Assembly: GCF_000717655.1 (NCBI RefSeq)
Contig: NZ_JNZY01000010.1
Coordinates: 186,001-250,000 of the forward strand
Origin: Streptomyces katrae
GTDB lineage: Bacteria > Actinomycetota > Actinomycetes > Streptomycetales > Streptomycetaceae
DNA length: 64,000 nucleotides
Direction: 5' to 3'
Shown here: positions 1-8,859 of the stretch, in pieces
Numbering within the stretch: the stretch's first letter is position 1
Layout: each line of letters opens with the position of its first letter
Made by a program: the position numbers and the translations under genes
The notes under the pieces: model-generated
Seen by the model: only the letters and a program-made list of their open reading frames with translations
The model's database searches: none
Told to the model about the DNA's origin: nothing

Positions 1-2345
1 GCCGACAGCGTCCAGCGGGCCGGCGCGGACGGGGGGAGGGGGACGGCTGCGCCGCTCGCCGTGTCGGAGACGGAGATCCGGCGGACGGCCAGCTCTGCGG
101 CGGACGGCCGGAACCCTCCGGGTTGCGGCATCGGGTCGGAGTACCCGACCGTCATGCCGACGAGGCTCAGCGGTGCGGCGGCCGACCCGAGGGGGGCATC
201 GGTCAGGGAGCCCAGATGCGCGGAGAGCGTCGCCTCGCCGTCGGAGGGGACCGTCATCACCGGCGTCCGGAAGGTGAGGCCGAACCGGTCGCGCAGCAGC
301 AGCGAGATGCCGGGATTGCCGTCCTGCCGCCCGCGCAGGGTCACGTCTACGTCGATCCGCACGGGTGCGCCGGGCAGCGCGATCCCGCCGGAAGCGGGGG
401 CGCCCGCGTCGGCGGCGAGCGGGGTGAACAGTTCGGCCATCGGGCGCCCGTCCCGCAGATCGGCCCGCAGCGGTACCCGTTCCGCCACGGCTGCGGCGTC
501 CAGCGCGAGCAACTCCCCGGGCCTACCGCCCGCCAGCTCCTGCTGCTCTCGGATCACCGGGATCACCCGGTCGCCGCCGGGCAGCGCCGAGTACCGGCCG
601 CCCTGGCCCATGGCGGACAGATCCGCGCCGGAGATCCGCAGCCCGCCCGCGGTGGCGAACTCGGCCTGGTCGCGCTGGGAGGCGGACCACGCGCTGTGCT
701 GGCCGAGGGCCAGCACCCCGCTGGAGACGGCGAGGACGAGGAGCAGCACCGGCCCGGTGGCGCGACCGGGACGCCGGGCGAGCTGCCAGCCGACCAGCGC
801 CGGTCCGAGGCCGCGCCCGCGCGCCGCGAGCCGCCCGCCCAGCCGGGCCGCGGCGAACGGCAGCAGCCGCAGCACGAGCAGGGTGCCGGCGCACAGCGCG
901 AGGCTCGGTGCGGCGACCAGCACCGGGTCGATGCCCAGCGCACCGGACGCGCCGGAGGCCCCGGGGCCGCCCGTCCCGTGCCCGGCGTCGTGGTACCGGG
1001 ACAGCTGCTGGTACGCGAGGACGGCCAGCGCCACCAGCACCAGGTCCGCTCCGGAACGGGTGGCCCGCGCGGTGAGCAGCTGCCGGCCGCGCGCGCCGCG
1101 CAGGGCCGCGGCCGCCGCGCCGCGCAGTACGGCGGGCAGCGCGGTCAGCAGGACACAGGCGAAGGCGCAGCCCGCCGCGACCGGCCACAGCAGCCAGGTC
1201 CCGGAGCTCTCCAGCGGCACGCGGGACAGCGGGCCGAAACCGGCGAGCAGCCGCAGCAGCGGAGGGGTGAGCAGAGGTGCGAGGACGGCGGCCGGCAGCG
1301 CGAGCAGCAGGCCTTCCGCCGCGGTGAGGGCTCCGAGGCGGCGCCGGGAGGCCCCGCGAGCGGCGAGCAGCAGGCGCTCGGTCTCCTGCCGGCCCGTCAC
1401 GAGGTGGGAGACGAGCAGCAGTGCGGCCGCGGCCAGGACCGTGAGCTGCAGTGCGCCCACCAGCAGTGTGGACCGGGCGACGAGCAGCCCGGACTCCAGT
1501 TCGCCGAGCAGTTCCGGCAGTTCGGTCCTGACGTGGAGCCCCGAGGCGCCGGTGAGGGCCTCCGCCGCCTCGGCGGCGGAGGCCCGGAGGACTCTGCTCT
1601 CGGCGACGCGGACGGTGGCGAAGTCGGGGGTGAGGAGGGAGTCACGGCTGTTCTGGACCAGTCCGCCGGCACCGAAGACGGTGTCGTCCACGAGCAGCGG
1701 TCCGTACGTGGTGAAGCTGCCGACCTGGAACTCCCGGCCGCCGAGCGGGTCGAGCCGCCAGTACGCGGCGTCGGGGTCGGCCGCGCGGTACACGCCCGTG
1801 ATCACCACGGTGAGCGGGCCGCCGCCGTACCGGTCGTCGAGCCGTACCTCGGCGGGGAGCGCGCCCGGTGCCAGCCCGAGCCGGGTCAGGGCCGCCTGCG
1901 GGACGGCCGCCTGCACCCGCCCGCCCGGCGCGGCGGCCGGCTCGGGCCACTGCCCGGAGACCAGGCGTACGCGGTCCCGGGCGAGGGCCGCGAGCAGCGT
2001 CAGGTCGGCGTCCCTGCCGGGGGCGCGGGGGCCGGGCAGCCCGTACGAGCGGCTGCGCGCCACGCTCTCGACGGTGACCGGCAGCCGGCCGAACACCTCG
2101 TCGGAGAAGGCCCGTACGGCCTCGTCGTCCTTGCTGCGCGCGGCCGCCGGATGCTCGCCGGTGACCAGGACGGTGGTCCGGGTCTGGCCCGGTGCCTGGA
2201 GCGCCCGGCGCAGCCCGGCCTCGCCCACGCCGCGGTTGAACGCGAGCAGCGCGGTCAGCACGGTCGTGGTGATCAGTACGGTCAGCAGTACGGCGGCGGC
2301 GAGCGGCAGTCGCCCCCGGAGCCGGCGCACGACGAAGCCGAGCAT
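1..2345 (-). CDS. FtsX/MacB-type ABC transporter permease, C-terminus cut by window edge
   Basis: About 781 codons are visible and no stop is met before the left edge. The start ATG at 2345 is preceded by a GGGAGGAAAG ribosome site. Residues 14-38 form a first membrane segment. A long extracytoplasmic domain follows, then clusters of hydrophobic segments at roughly 285-316, 334-368, 382-408, 428-448, 468-500 and 528-550. A second large soluble region fills the rest. This is the layout of double-FtsX permeases that work with MacB/LolD-like ATPases in extruding lipoproteins, peptides or drugs. The matching ATPase gene lies divergently at 2526, so the two probably form one transporter. The substrate cannot be read from sequence. 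The opposite strand is open for 2.4 kb here, but it is the low-complexity Arg/Ser/Pro shadow of this gene. Confidence 0.85.
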   Translation of the reverse strand, partial: MLGFVVRRLRGRLPLAAAVLLTVLITTTVLTALLAFNRGVGEAGLRRALQAPGQTRTTVLVTGEHPAAARSKDDEAVRAFSDEVFGRLPVTVESVARSRSYGLPGPRAPGRDADLTLLAALARDRVRLVSGQWPEPAAAPGGRVQAAVPQAALTRLGLAPGALPAEVRLDDRYGGGPLTVVITGVYRAADPDAAYWRLDPLGGREFQVGSFTTYGPLLVDDTVFGAGGLVQNSRDSLLTPDFATVRVAESRVLRASAAEAAEALTGASGLHVRTELPELLGELESGLLVARSTLLVGALQLTVLAAAALLLVSHLVTGRQETERLLLAARGASRRRLGALTAAEGLLLALPAAVLAPLLTPPLLRLLAGFGPLSRVPLESSGTWLLWPVAAGCAFACVLLTALPAVLRGAAAAALRGARGRQLLTARATRSGADLVLVALAVLAYQQLSRYHDAGHGTGGPGASGASGALGIDPVLVAAPSLALCAGTLLVLRLLPFAAARLGGRLAARGRGLGPALVGWQLARRPGRATGPVLLLVLAVSSGVLALGQHSAWSASQRDQAEFATAGGLRISGADLSAMGQGGRYSALPGGDRVIPVIREQQELAGGRPGELLALDAAAVAERVPLRADLRDGRPMAELFTPLAADAGAPASGGIALPGAPVRIDVDVTLRGRQDGNPGISLLLRDRFGLTFRTPVMTVPSDGEATLSAHLGSLTDAPLGSAAAPLSLVGMTVGYSDPMPQPGGFRPSAAELAVRRISVSDTASGAAVPLPPSAPARWTLS

Positions 2346-2525
2346 GTGCCGCTTTCCTCCCCCATCCGGACCGCTGGTACCGGATAGCGGACGATGCTGT
2401 CAGATTTGCATGCAGAGCGGAAGGGACCGGAGGATACTTGCGCGAACGATGTGACGGATGAGCAAATTCGAAAGGGCGGGATGTCAGACGGTGTCCGCCG
2501 GGCCGATTCCAGGGGGATCCAGACC

Positions 2526-3236
2526 ATGACGCAGCATCAGACCGGCACGGCAGCGCCCATGGTGGTGGTGCAGGACCTCCACCGGAGCTTCGGCAGCGGA
2601 CCCCGGGCCGTCCACGCGCTGCGCGGGGTCTCGTTCGAGATTCGCCACGGCGAACTCGCCGCGCTCAAGGGCCGGTCCGGCTCCGGCAAGACCACGGTGC
2701 TCAATCTGGTCGGCGGCCTCGACACCCCGACCGGGGGCACGGTCACGCTCGACGGCACCGATCTCGCCGGGCTGGACGAGGCGGCCCTGCTCGCCCTGCG
2801 CCGCGACCGGATCGGCTTCGTCTTCCAGTCCTTCGGGCTGATCCCCGTACTGACCGCCCTCGAGAACGTCGGCATCCCGATGCGGATGCGCAAGGTACCG
2901 GCGCATCAGCGCGAGGAGCGCGCCCGTACCCTGCTGGCCCTGGTGGGCCTGGCCGACCACATGGACCAGCGCCCCGGCGAGCTCTCCGGCGGCCAGCAGC
3001 AGCGGGTCGCCGTCGCCCGCGCCCTGGCCAACGAGCCCGCGCTGATCATCGCGGACGAGCCGACCGGACAGCTCGACTCCGAGACCGGCCGTTCGATCAT
3101 GCAGCTGCTGCGCGCGGTGGTCCGCAGCGAGGGCGTCACCGTCCTGGTCGCCACCCACGACCAGAACCTGATCGAACTCGCCGACCGCGTGGTGGAGTTG
3201 CGCGACGGCCGGATCGTCGACGGCCCGGACGCCTGA
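2526..3236 (+). CDS. ABC transporter ATP-binding protein (MacB/LolD family)
   Basis: A 236-residue ATPase of the usual LolD/MacB length. Walker A GRSGSGKTT lies at about residues 49-57, the Q-loop (FVFQSFGLIP) follows, then the signature LSGGQQQR, Walker B ALIIADEPTG and the switch histidine in VATHDQ. It hydrolyses ATP at the inner face of the membrane to drive an FtsX-type permease. The divergent permease ending at 2345 is the obvious partner. I chose the ATG at 2526 because the conserved fold begins just after it and AGGGGG lies nearby; an in-frame ATG at 2481 also has a plausible ribosome site. The 180-nt divergent spacer must hold both promoters. Confidence 0.9.
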   Translation: MTQHQTGTAAPMVVVQDLHRSFGSGPRAVHALRGVSFEIRHGELAALKGRSGSGKTTVLNLVGGLDTPTGGTVTLDGTDLAGLDEAALLALRRDRIGFVFQSFGLIPVLTALENVGIPMRMRKVPAHQREERARTLLALVGLADHMDQRPGELSGGQQQRVAVARALANEPALIIADEPTGQLDSETGRSIMQLLRAVVRSEGVTVLVATHDQNLIELADRVVELRDGRIVDGPDA

Positions 3237-3284
3237 GCCGGCCCCTACCCGGCCCCCTCGAGGTGCGTGCTTCCCTCGAGAGCC

Positions 3285-4913
3285 TCACGGCCGAGGGCCC
3301 GACACCTCGCCCCCTCGCCCCCACCGGTCCGTGAGCAGGTCCGCCATCACGTCGACCGGAAGGGAGGGGTTGGCGGCCGCCGCCCGGGCCACCTCGGGAT
3401 CGGTGTCCGCGAGCAGGCCGACGAGGACCGCCGGGGGCAGGGCCGGGTGACCGGCGGCGCGCGGCCTGGCCTTCTCGTCGGCGAGGCAGGGCAGCAGGGC
3501 CTCGGCCGTCGCATTCGGGTGGCCGGCGATCTCGCGGAACACCCGCCGCACCGGCGGATCGTGCCGGGCCAGGTCCTCCAGCAGGGCCGGCGGGGCGTCC
3601 GGGTTCGCCGCCACCCGTGCGAGGACCCGTACGCCGTGCAGCCCGACCATGGCGCGCAGCTGCTCCTCGGACAGGCCCGGATGCGGGGCTATGGCCTTGA
3701 CCACCGCCGCATCCGGGTCTCTTGCCAGGGCGTCGCGCAACTCCGGTGCCAGATCGTGCCGTTGGGCGACGAGCATCCGTACGCGGGCGTCCGCCGAGGC
3801 GGCCGCGTCCGCGAGCTCGGCGGGCGTGGCGTCGGCGATCCGCGGCACCAGGGCCGGCCCGATCCGGGTTGCGCGGGCCAGGGACGCGAGGACGTCGAGC
3901 GGCACCCGCGGGTGCCGGGCGAGGCTCTGGGTCACCTCGTCCCCGGCGGTTGCGCCTTTGCCGCCCTTTCCGCCGCTCCCGCAGCGCGAGGCCAGGGCGC
4001 GGATCAGCGGTTCGCCGATCGCGGGGTTCGCGGCCGCCTCGGACCGGACCCCCGGTATCGGGTCCTGGGCGAGCCGTGCGTACAACTCCTGTGACAGATC
4101 GGTCCGTTCGGCCAGCGCCCAGCGGATCAGCATCGACGGGTGGCCGGCCAGGGAGGCCGCGGCGGCGGTCGGCGTGGCCGGGTTCCGCGCGGCCTGCTGC
4201 CGGATCTCGTGCAGGGTGGACTCGTGCCCGCCCGCGCAGGCGGCGCCGCCGCGCAGGTCGCAGTCCGTCCGGGCGCAGTACGGATCGTGCGTGAAGGGGA
4301 TCTCCTCGCGGTCGCAGACCAGGCAGGAGCGGGCCGGAGCGAGCCCCTCGCCGGTGATCAACGCCGCCAGCGCAGCGGGCGGTGTCGCCTCGTTGGACGC
4401 GGCTCCCCTGCGCACCTCGGCATGCGGATGTGCCGCGAGGCGCTCGGCGACGGACGGCTCGGCCGTCCACAGAGCCAGTTCCGCGACCACCTCGACCTCC
4501 GGATCGGCGGCGAGCGCCTCCAGCACGTCGAGCGGCAGACCGGGCCGGGAGGCCAGCCTCGCGCGAACCTGCCGGTCCGGATGGGCCGCCAGCAGGCGGG
4601 CCCGGTCGGGCGGTCCGGCGCCCGCGCCCAGCAGGGCGAGGGCCACCGCAGGCCGGGCCGCCGGGTCCACGTCGGCGGCGTCCAGCACGCCCGCGTGCGC
4701 GAGATGGAGCGCGGTGTCCTCGTCGCAGGCGGCGAGTGCGCGGACCTGGGCGGACCCCAGGTCGGTGCGCTCGCTCAGGGCTTGGGCGAGGTCCGCGTCG
4801 GCCTCGTCCGGGCCCGCGGCCGCACGCGCGATCAGGCCGTCGATCAGCCGGTCGAGCAGCTCGGCCGGCAGCGCCGGATTGGCCGCGAGACCGGACAGGA
4901 GGTGCCCGTTCAC
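3285..4913 (-). CDS. Leucine-rich-repeat-variant (LRV) protein with internal cysteine cluster
   Basis: A 542-residue protein made mainly of about 24-residue repeats of the form LA-x-HP-x-LP-x-x-V-L-x-x-LA-x-D, the pattern of leucine-rich repeat variants, which form alpha/3-10 solenoids that bind other proteins. Mid-protein it holds cysteines at residues 197, 200, 213, 218 and 226 (CxxC, then CxxxxC). These could bind zinc or an iron-sulphur cluster; the Azotobacter LRV protein is known to carry a 4Fe-4S cluster next to its repeats. The GTG start at 4913 overlaps the TGA of the lysR gene (GTGA), so the two are translationally coupled. Function unknown; a binding or scaffold role is inference. 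Confidence 0.75.
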   Translation of the reverse strand: MNGHLLSGLAANPALPAELLDRLIDGLIARAAAGPDEADADLAQALSERTDLGSAQVRALAACDEDTALHLAHAGVLDAADVDPAARPAVALALLGAGAGPPDRARLLAAHPDRQVRARLASRPGLPLDVLEALAADPEVEVVAELALWTAEPSVAERLAAHPHAEVRRGAASNEATPPAALAALITGEGLAPARSCLVCDREEIPFTHDPYCARTDCDLRGGAACAGGHESTLHEIRQQAARNPATPTAAAASLAGHPSMLIRWALAERTDLSQELYARLAQDPIPGVRSEAAANPAIGEPLIRALASRCGSGGKGGKGATAGDEVTQSLARHPRVPLDVLASLARATRIGPALVPRIADATPAELADAAASADARVRMLVAQRHDLAPELRDALARDPDAAVVKAIAPHPGLSEEQLRAMVGLHGVRVLARVAANPDAPPALLEDLARHDPPVRRVFREIAGHPNATAEALLPCLADEKARPRAAGHPALPPAVLVGLLADTDPEVARAAAANPSLPVDVMADLLTDRWGRGGEVSGPRP

Positions 4914-5797
4914 CGCTCCACCGCCGTTTCGGCCAGCGCCGCCGTCAACGCCTCCGCGTACGGGTGCGGGCGCCGCCGCCGCGGGGTGACGACCCCGATG
5001 TGGCGGGCGGGGCGCGGCGGGTCGACCCGTACGACCGCGAGCGCGGCCGCGGGGGCCAGCGACACGTGCGGGATCAGCGCGACGCCGACGCCCGCGGCCA
5101 CCAGGGTCTGTGCGAAGAAGTAGTCGGTGGTGGAGGCCGCCACCCGGAGGCCGAAGCCGGCGAGCCCCGCGTACCGGTGCAGGAAGGCCTCCGTCTTGAG
5201 GCAGCCGAGCACCCACCGGTCGGCGGCCAGTTCGGCGAGGCCGAGCGAGGCGCGGCCGGCGTGCCGGTGTTCGCGCGGCAGCACCAGCCACAGCGGATCG
5301 TCCATCAGCGGCGTCCAGTCGAGCCCTTCCCGCAGGGGCAGCGGACCGTCGAAGTGATAGGTGAGGGCCAGGTCGGCGGCGCCGCTGCGCACCATCGGCA
5401 CCGCGGTCTCCGGTTCGGCCTCCCGTACGGTCAGCTCGACTTCGGGGTGCGCGGCCACGAACCGGGCCAGCGCCGCCGGCAGCAGATGCCGGCCGCCGCT
5501 GGTGAACGTGGCGACCGTCAGCCGGGGCCGCTGCGCCGTCAGCCGGTCGATCTCGTGGCGGACCTGGTCCAGCTCGGCGGAGATCGTCTCCGCCGCCTCC
5601 ACCAGCAGTCGCCCCGGCTCGGTCAGGGTCACCCCGCGGGTGCTGCGCACCGCCACCGGGTGGCCCAGGCTCCGCTCCAGCGAGGCGATGTGCTGCGAGA
5701 CGGCCGACGGGGTCAGCCGCAGCGCCCCGGCCGCCTTGTTGAAGCTGCCGTGCTCGGCGACGGCACGCAGGATCCGCAGCCGCTGCACATCGATCAT
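4910..5797 (-). CDS. LysR-family transcriptional regulator
   Basis: 295 residues, standard length for the family. The N-terminal winged helix-turn-helix (about residues 1-60: MIDVQRLRIL, then SFNKAAGALRLTPSAVSQHI) is followed by a periplasmic-binding-protein-like effector domain. The ATG at 5797 follows AAGGAAAA and opens exactly at the DNA-binding domain, so longer upstream readings are rejected. It is divergent from the epimerase at 5869 and shares its 3' end with the LRV gene start. LysR proteins usually repress themselves and activate the divergent gene in response to a small ligand; the ligand here is unknown. Confidence 0.9.
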   Translation of the reverse strand: MIDVQRLRILRAVAEHGSFNKAAGALRLTPSAVSQHIASLERSLGHPVAVRSTRGVTLTEPGRLLVEAAETISAELDQVRHEIDRLTAQRPRLTVATFTSGGRHLLPAALARFVAAHPEVELTVREAEPETAVPMVRSGAADLALTYHFDGPLPLREGLDWTPLMDDPLWLVLPREHRHAGRASLGLAELAADRWVLGCLKTEAFLHRYAGLAGFGLRVAASTTDYFFAQTLVAAGVGVALIPHVSLAPAAALAVVRVDPPRPARHIGVVTPRRRRPHPYAEALTAALAETAVER

Positions 5798-5818
5798 CAG
5801 TTTTCCTTCATACCCGTT

Positions 5819-5840
5819 CAGCAGGTGATCGGTTCTGCTG
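5819..5840. promoter_or_regulatory. Inverted repeat between lysR and the epimerase gene, candidate LysR operator
   Basis: CAGCAG, ten bases, CTGCTG. The repeat sits in the 71-nt spacer between the two divergent starts (5797 and 5869), where a LysR regulator normally binds. Seen directly; the role is inference. Confidence 0.4.
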
Positions 5841-5868
5841 GGGACCATACAGCGGCACAGTCGAAGCC

Positions 5869-6714
5869 ATGCAGAAGATTCTCGTGATCGGCGGAAGCCG
5901 GTACTTCGGAAAGCACCTGGTCACCCTCCTGCGCGATGCGGACGACGAGGTCACCGTCCTCAACCGGGGCTCCGCCGCCCCGCCGCCCGGCGTGGGCCGT
6001 CTCATCGCCGACCGCGACGACGCGGCGCAGCTGATCGCCGCCCTGGGCGCGCGCACCTTCGACACCGTCGTCGACCAGGTCTGCTACACACCGCTGCAGG
6101 CCGCCGTCGCCCGCCGGGTCTTCGCCGGCCGGACCGCGCGGTACGTGATGACCTCCACGATGGAGGTGTACGACCCCGCGCCGCCCACCCCCGAGGCCCG
6201 CGCCTACGCCGAGGGCAAGCGGCAGGCCGAGGCCGTCTTCCGCGGCGCGGGGGAAGCCGGCAGCCCTTTCGGCTTCGCCGCCGTACGGACCGCGCACGTC
6301 CTCGGCGGCGGCCGGGAGGAGTTCACCGGGCGCCTCGCGCACTACGTCGGGCGGATCGCCGCCGGAACCCCGGTGGACGTCCACGCGGCCCCGCACCCCA
6401 CCTCGTTCATCCATCACCGGGAGATCGCGCGCTTCCTCCAGTGGGCGGCGGGGCAGTCCTTCACCGGTGCGGTCGACGCCGCCTCCCACGGGGCGCTCGA
6501 CGTCCTCGGGCTGTGCGAGCTGGTCGCGGACCGGGTCGGCCGGCCCGTGCGCCACCGGATCGTCGAACAGGGCGCCCCCGCCTCGCCGTTCTCCTTCGAC
6601 CGCGCCTACGCCCTGGACAACGGCCGGGCCGCCGGCCTGGGTTTCGGCTTCGGCCGGGTCGCGGACTGGCTGCGCGGGGCGATCGCCGAGGAGCTCGCCG
6701 AGGCGGCCCGTTGA
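5869..6714 (+). CDS. NAD-dependent epimerase/dehydratase (atypical SDR)
   Basis: 281 residues. The N-terminus ILVIGGSRYFGKHLV is a Rossmann dinucleotide-binding turn (GGxxYxG variant of GxxGxxG). A short TSTMEVYD strand and AYAEGK supply the usual Ser/Tyr/Lys region of extended short-chain dehydrogenases. HPTSFIHHREIARFL resembles the substrate-side segment of sugar-nucleotide epimerase-like proteins such as the chloroplast CSP41 and reductase relatives. The natural substrate cannot be named. It diverges from the lysR gene and is probably its target. The 3' end abuts the remains of a HAD phosphatase. Confidence 0.82.
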   Translation: MQKILVIGGSRYFGKHLVTLLRDADDEVTVLNRGSAAPPPGVGRLIADRDDAAQLIAALGARTFDTVVDQVCYTPLQAAVARRVFAGRTARYVMTSTMEVYDPAPPTPEARAYAEGKRQAEAVFRGAGEAGSPFGFAAVRTAHVLGGGREEFTGRLAHYVGRIAAGTPVDVHAAPHPTSFIHHREIARFLQWAAGQSFTGAVDAASHGALDVLGLCELVADRVGRPVRHRIVEQGAPASPFSFDRAYALDNGRAAGLGFGFGRVADWLRGAIAEELAEAAR

Positions 6715-6718
6715 CCCC

Positions 6719-7000
6719 TCACCCTCGCCGCGGCTGGTCGTCGACCCGGTCGTCGGCGGTTCGCCGGCGGCCCATGTCCCGTTCGCCGAGCGTTTCGGCG
6801 CCGCGGTGCGCGACTGCGTGGCCGTGGAGGACCCGCCCGGCGGTGCGGCCTCCGCGGAGGCCGCCGGGTGCGGGGTGCTGGTGGTCCCGTCGCTGCTGGA
6901 GGTGCCGGCTTCACCCGTACGGACCTTCGCGCGGTCCTCGGCGGACGTCACTCCGGAGGTGCTGCGGGGCTGCCTCGGCGGGGGTGTTCCGCGGCAGGAC
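6719..7000 (+). pseudogene. C-terminal remnant of a HAD-superfamily phosphatase
   Basis: In frame 2, just after the epimerase, the translation runs through RDCVAVEDPPGGAASAEAAG and VPSLLEVPASPVRTF and ends near RGCLGG. This is the C-terminal third of beta-phosphoglucomutase-like HAD enzymes, which usually read VEDSPxGxxAAxAAGC followed by a VP segment. The N-terminal catalytic DxDGT motif, the cap domain and a start codon are all missing, and the conserved VEDSP reads VEDPP. The fragment is wedged between the epimerase stop and the convergent gene ending at 7003. I infer decay after truncation, not a working gene. Confidence 0.6.
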
Positions 7001-7002
7001 CG

Positions 7003-7491
7003 TCAGGATCTTCCCGAGCCCAGGCCGAGCAGTTCCACGACGCCGTCCACGTAGGCTGCCGACACGGAGCCCGGAGCTGCGGCCGCCGCGCGGCGCAGCG
7101 AGGGCAGGGAGGCGCGGACATGCGCCGCGCACTGCCCGTACAGCCCGGCCTCGTGCGAGGATCCGTCGTCCTCGGCGCCGAGCAGGGACAGCAGCGTCCA
7201 CAGCAGCGCCTCGCGCGTGGCCAGCCGCGGCGGGCCCGCCGACCAGACGGCCATCAGCACCCCGCACACCGCCGGCGCGGGCGGGTGCAGCTGCCCGGAC
7301 AGGAAGGCGTGGCCCTCCAACGCGCGGAAGGCGGCCGGGTGTCCCTCGGCAGCCGCCCACAAGGTGTCCACGAGATGCCCCGCGCCGCGGCCGCAGCCGC
7401 ACGCGACGGTCTCCCAGTCGTGCCGGGCGATCTCCGCCCCCACCGCGTCGGGCACCAAGGGGCTGCTGCGCGGCTTGTCCGTCCCTCTCAT
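7003..7491 (-). CDS. Conserved hypothetical protein, 162 residues
   Basis: A small, mostly helical, soluble protein with no signal peptide or membrane segment. The centre carries a cysteine-rich turn, DWETVACGCGRGAGHLV, followed by alanine/leucine-rich amphipathic helices (LWAAAEGHPAAFRALEGHAF and others). Codon use is normal for the window, and the ATG at 7491 opens the conserved-looking part. I recall no functional family for it. It is divergent from the DUF2330 gene and convergent with the HAD remnant; neither suggests a role. Confidence 0.65.
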   Translation of the reverse strand: MRGTDKPRSSPLVPDAVGAEIARHDWETVACGCGRGAGHLVDTLWAAAEGHPAAFRALEGHAFLSGQLHPPAPAVCGVLMAVWSAGPPRLATREALLWTLLSLLGAEDDGSSHEAGLYGQCAAHVRASLPSLRRAAAAAPGSVSAAYVDGVVELLGLGSGRS

Positions 7492-7641
7492 GCGAGCAGT
7501 ATGGGGATCGGGAACCGGCCTGACCAGGGGGTTCCGCCAGTCGGAACGGCCCCGTGACCAGCCCCGGGAGCGGGGCCCGGATGAGACCCGGATCATGGCC
7601 GGAACCGGATCACCGGGGCCCACGTCTGAGACCCCGTGTGG

Positions 7642-8712
7642 ATGAAACGAAGAATTGCCGCCCTGCTGCTGGCCCTGCTCGCGACGCAACTGGGCTCCCT
7701 GATCAGCCCGGCCTACGCCTGCGGATGCGGGGCGATGATCCCCGAGGGCTACGCCCGCATCGGCGTCGAACGGGAGACCTCCGTCGTGCGCTTCGACGGC
7801 CGTACGGAACAGATCGTGATGCGGTTCGTCGTCCGCGGGGACGCCCCGCGCGCGGCCTGGATCATGCCGGTACCCGGGCGGGCCACGGTGGAGCTGGGCG
7901 ACGGGGAGATGTTCCGGGAGCTGACCTGGCTGACCCGGCCCGAGTTCAAGACCCGCAGCTACTTCTGGCCGCGCGACCGTGACTGGCCGTTCTCCTCCAC
8001 CACGGGAGACTCTGCGGGAGCCCCGCTGCCCGGCGCGGGCGCCCCCTCGGTCGGCGTCGTCGGCCGCGAGCAGCTCGGCGACTTCGACGTCGCCCGCCTC
8101 ACCGCGACCGACCCCGACGCACTGCGCAATTGGCTGGAAACCAACGGCTTCAAGCTGCCCGATGGACTCGCCGCCGAGCTGAAGCCGTACGTAGACCAGA
8201 AGTGGGAGTACGTCGCCGTACGCCTCGCCCCCCGGCAGCAGGGCAAGACCCTGCAGGGCACCCTCGACCCGCTGAAGATCCGCTTCGACAGCAACCGGCT
8301 GGTCTACCCGATGCGGCTGTCCCGGCTGGCCAAGACCCCGCAGTCCCTCGGGCTGTACATCCTGGCCGACCACCGCATGGAGCCTGCCTCCCCGATCGGC
8401 GGCGCCAAGCCGAAGGTCACCTTCGCCGGGATGGTCACCCCGGAGGACGGCCTCGCCACGCTCACCGGCGGCAAGCCGGCGTTCCTGACGGCGATCGACC
8501 AGGAGTTCCCGGATCCGGGCCGCATCGACGGCGACCACGAACTGCGCCCCACGGCCGCCGACACCCCGTACCGCAAGGTCATCTACACCGGCGAACTGCT
8601 CACCGTCGGCGGGGTCCCGGCCTGGCTGCTGACGGTGGCGGCCGCCCTCGTCGCCCTCGCGGCGGTCACGTTCACCGTGCGCCGCCGAAGGTCCCGTACC
8701 CGGAGCGCCTGA
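7642..8712 (+). CDS. Secreted, membrane-anchored DUF2330 protein
   Basis: About 356 residues. It begins with a Sec signal (MKRRIAALLLALLATQLGSL), a cleavage region at SPAYA and then CGCGAM, the cysteine-rich start typical of DUF2330. The body contains the family features WIMPVPGRA and a long beta-rich domain. The C-terminus has one transmembrane segment (WLLTVAAALVALAAVTF) and an Arg-rich tail (VRRRRSRTRSA), so the domain should sit outside the cell, held by the C-terminal anchor. A GTG two codons upstream (7636) is an equally possible start; no strong ribosome site separates them. The biochemical role of DUF2330 is unknown. Confidence 0.8.
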   Translation: MKRRIAALLLALLATQLGSLISPAYACGCGAMIPEGYARIGVERETSVVRFDGRTEQIVMRFVVRGDAPRAAWIMPVPGRATVELGDGEMFRELTWLTRPEFKTRSYFWPRDRDWPFSSTTGDSAGAPLPGAGAPSVGVVGREQLGDFDVARLTATDPDALRNWLETNGFKLPDGLAAELKPYVDQKWEYVAVRLAPRQQGKTLQGTLDPLKIRFDSNRLVYPMRLSRLAKTPQSLGLYILADHRMEPASPIGGAKPKVTFAGMVTPEDGLATLTGGKPAFLTAIDQEFPDPGRIDGDHELRPTAADTPYRKVIYTGELLTVGGVPAWLLTVAAALVALAAVTFTVRRRRSRTRSA

Positions 8713-8859
8713 CGGGACGACATCTGGATCTTTGTGGGTTCTGCCCATACGGCGGTCCGTCACGGTTCAGTGAGACTGCCAGCCAGAGGAAGCGGCGTGT
8801 CCCGGGAACGGGGGGCGTCCGTTGCCGAAGGCATGACGGACCACGGGGAGGACAGCACG

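Noticed and set aside
61..2454. Open frame of 797 codons on the plus strand
   Set aside because: Composition is almost only Ser, Arg, Pro, Ala; it is the antisense of the FtsX permease, whose reading has clear membrane segments.
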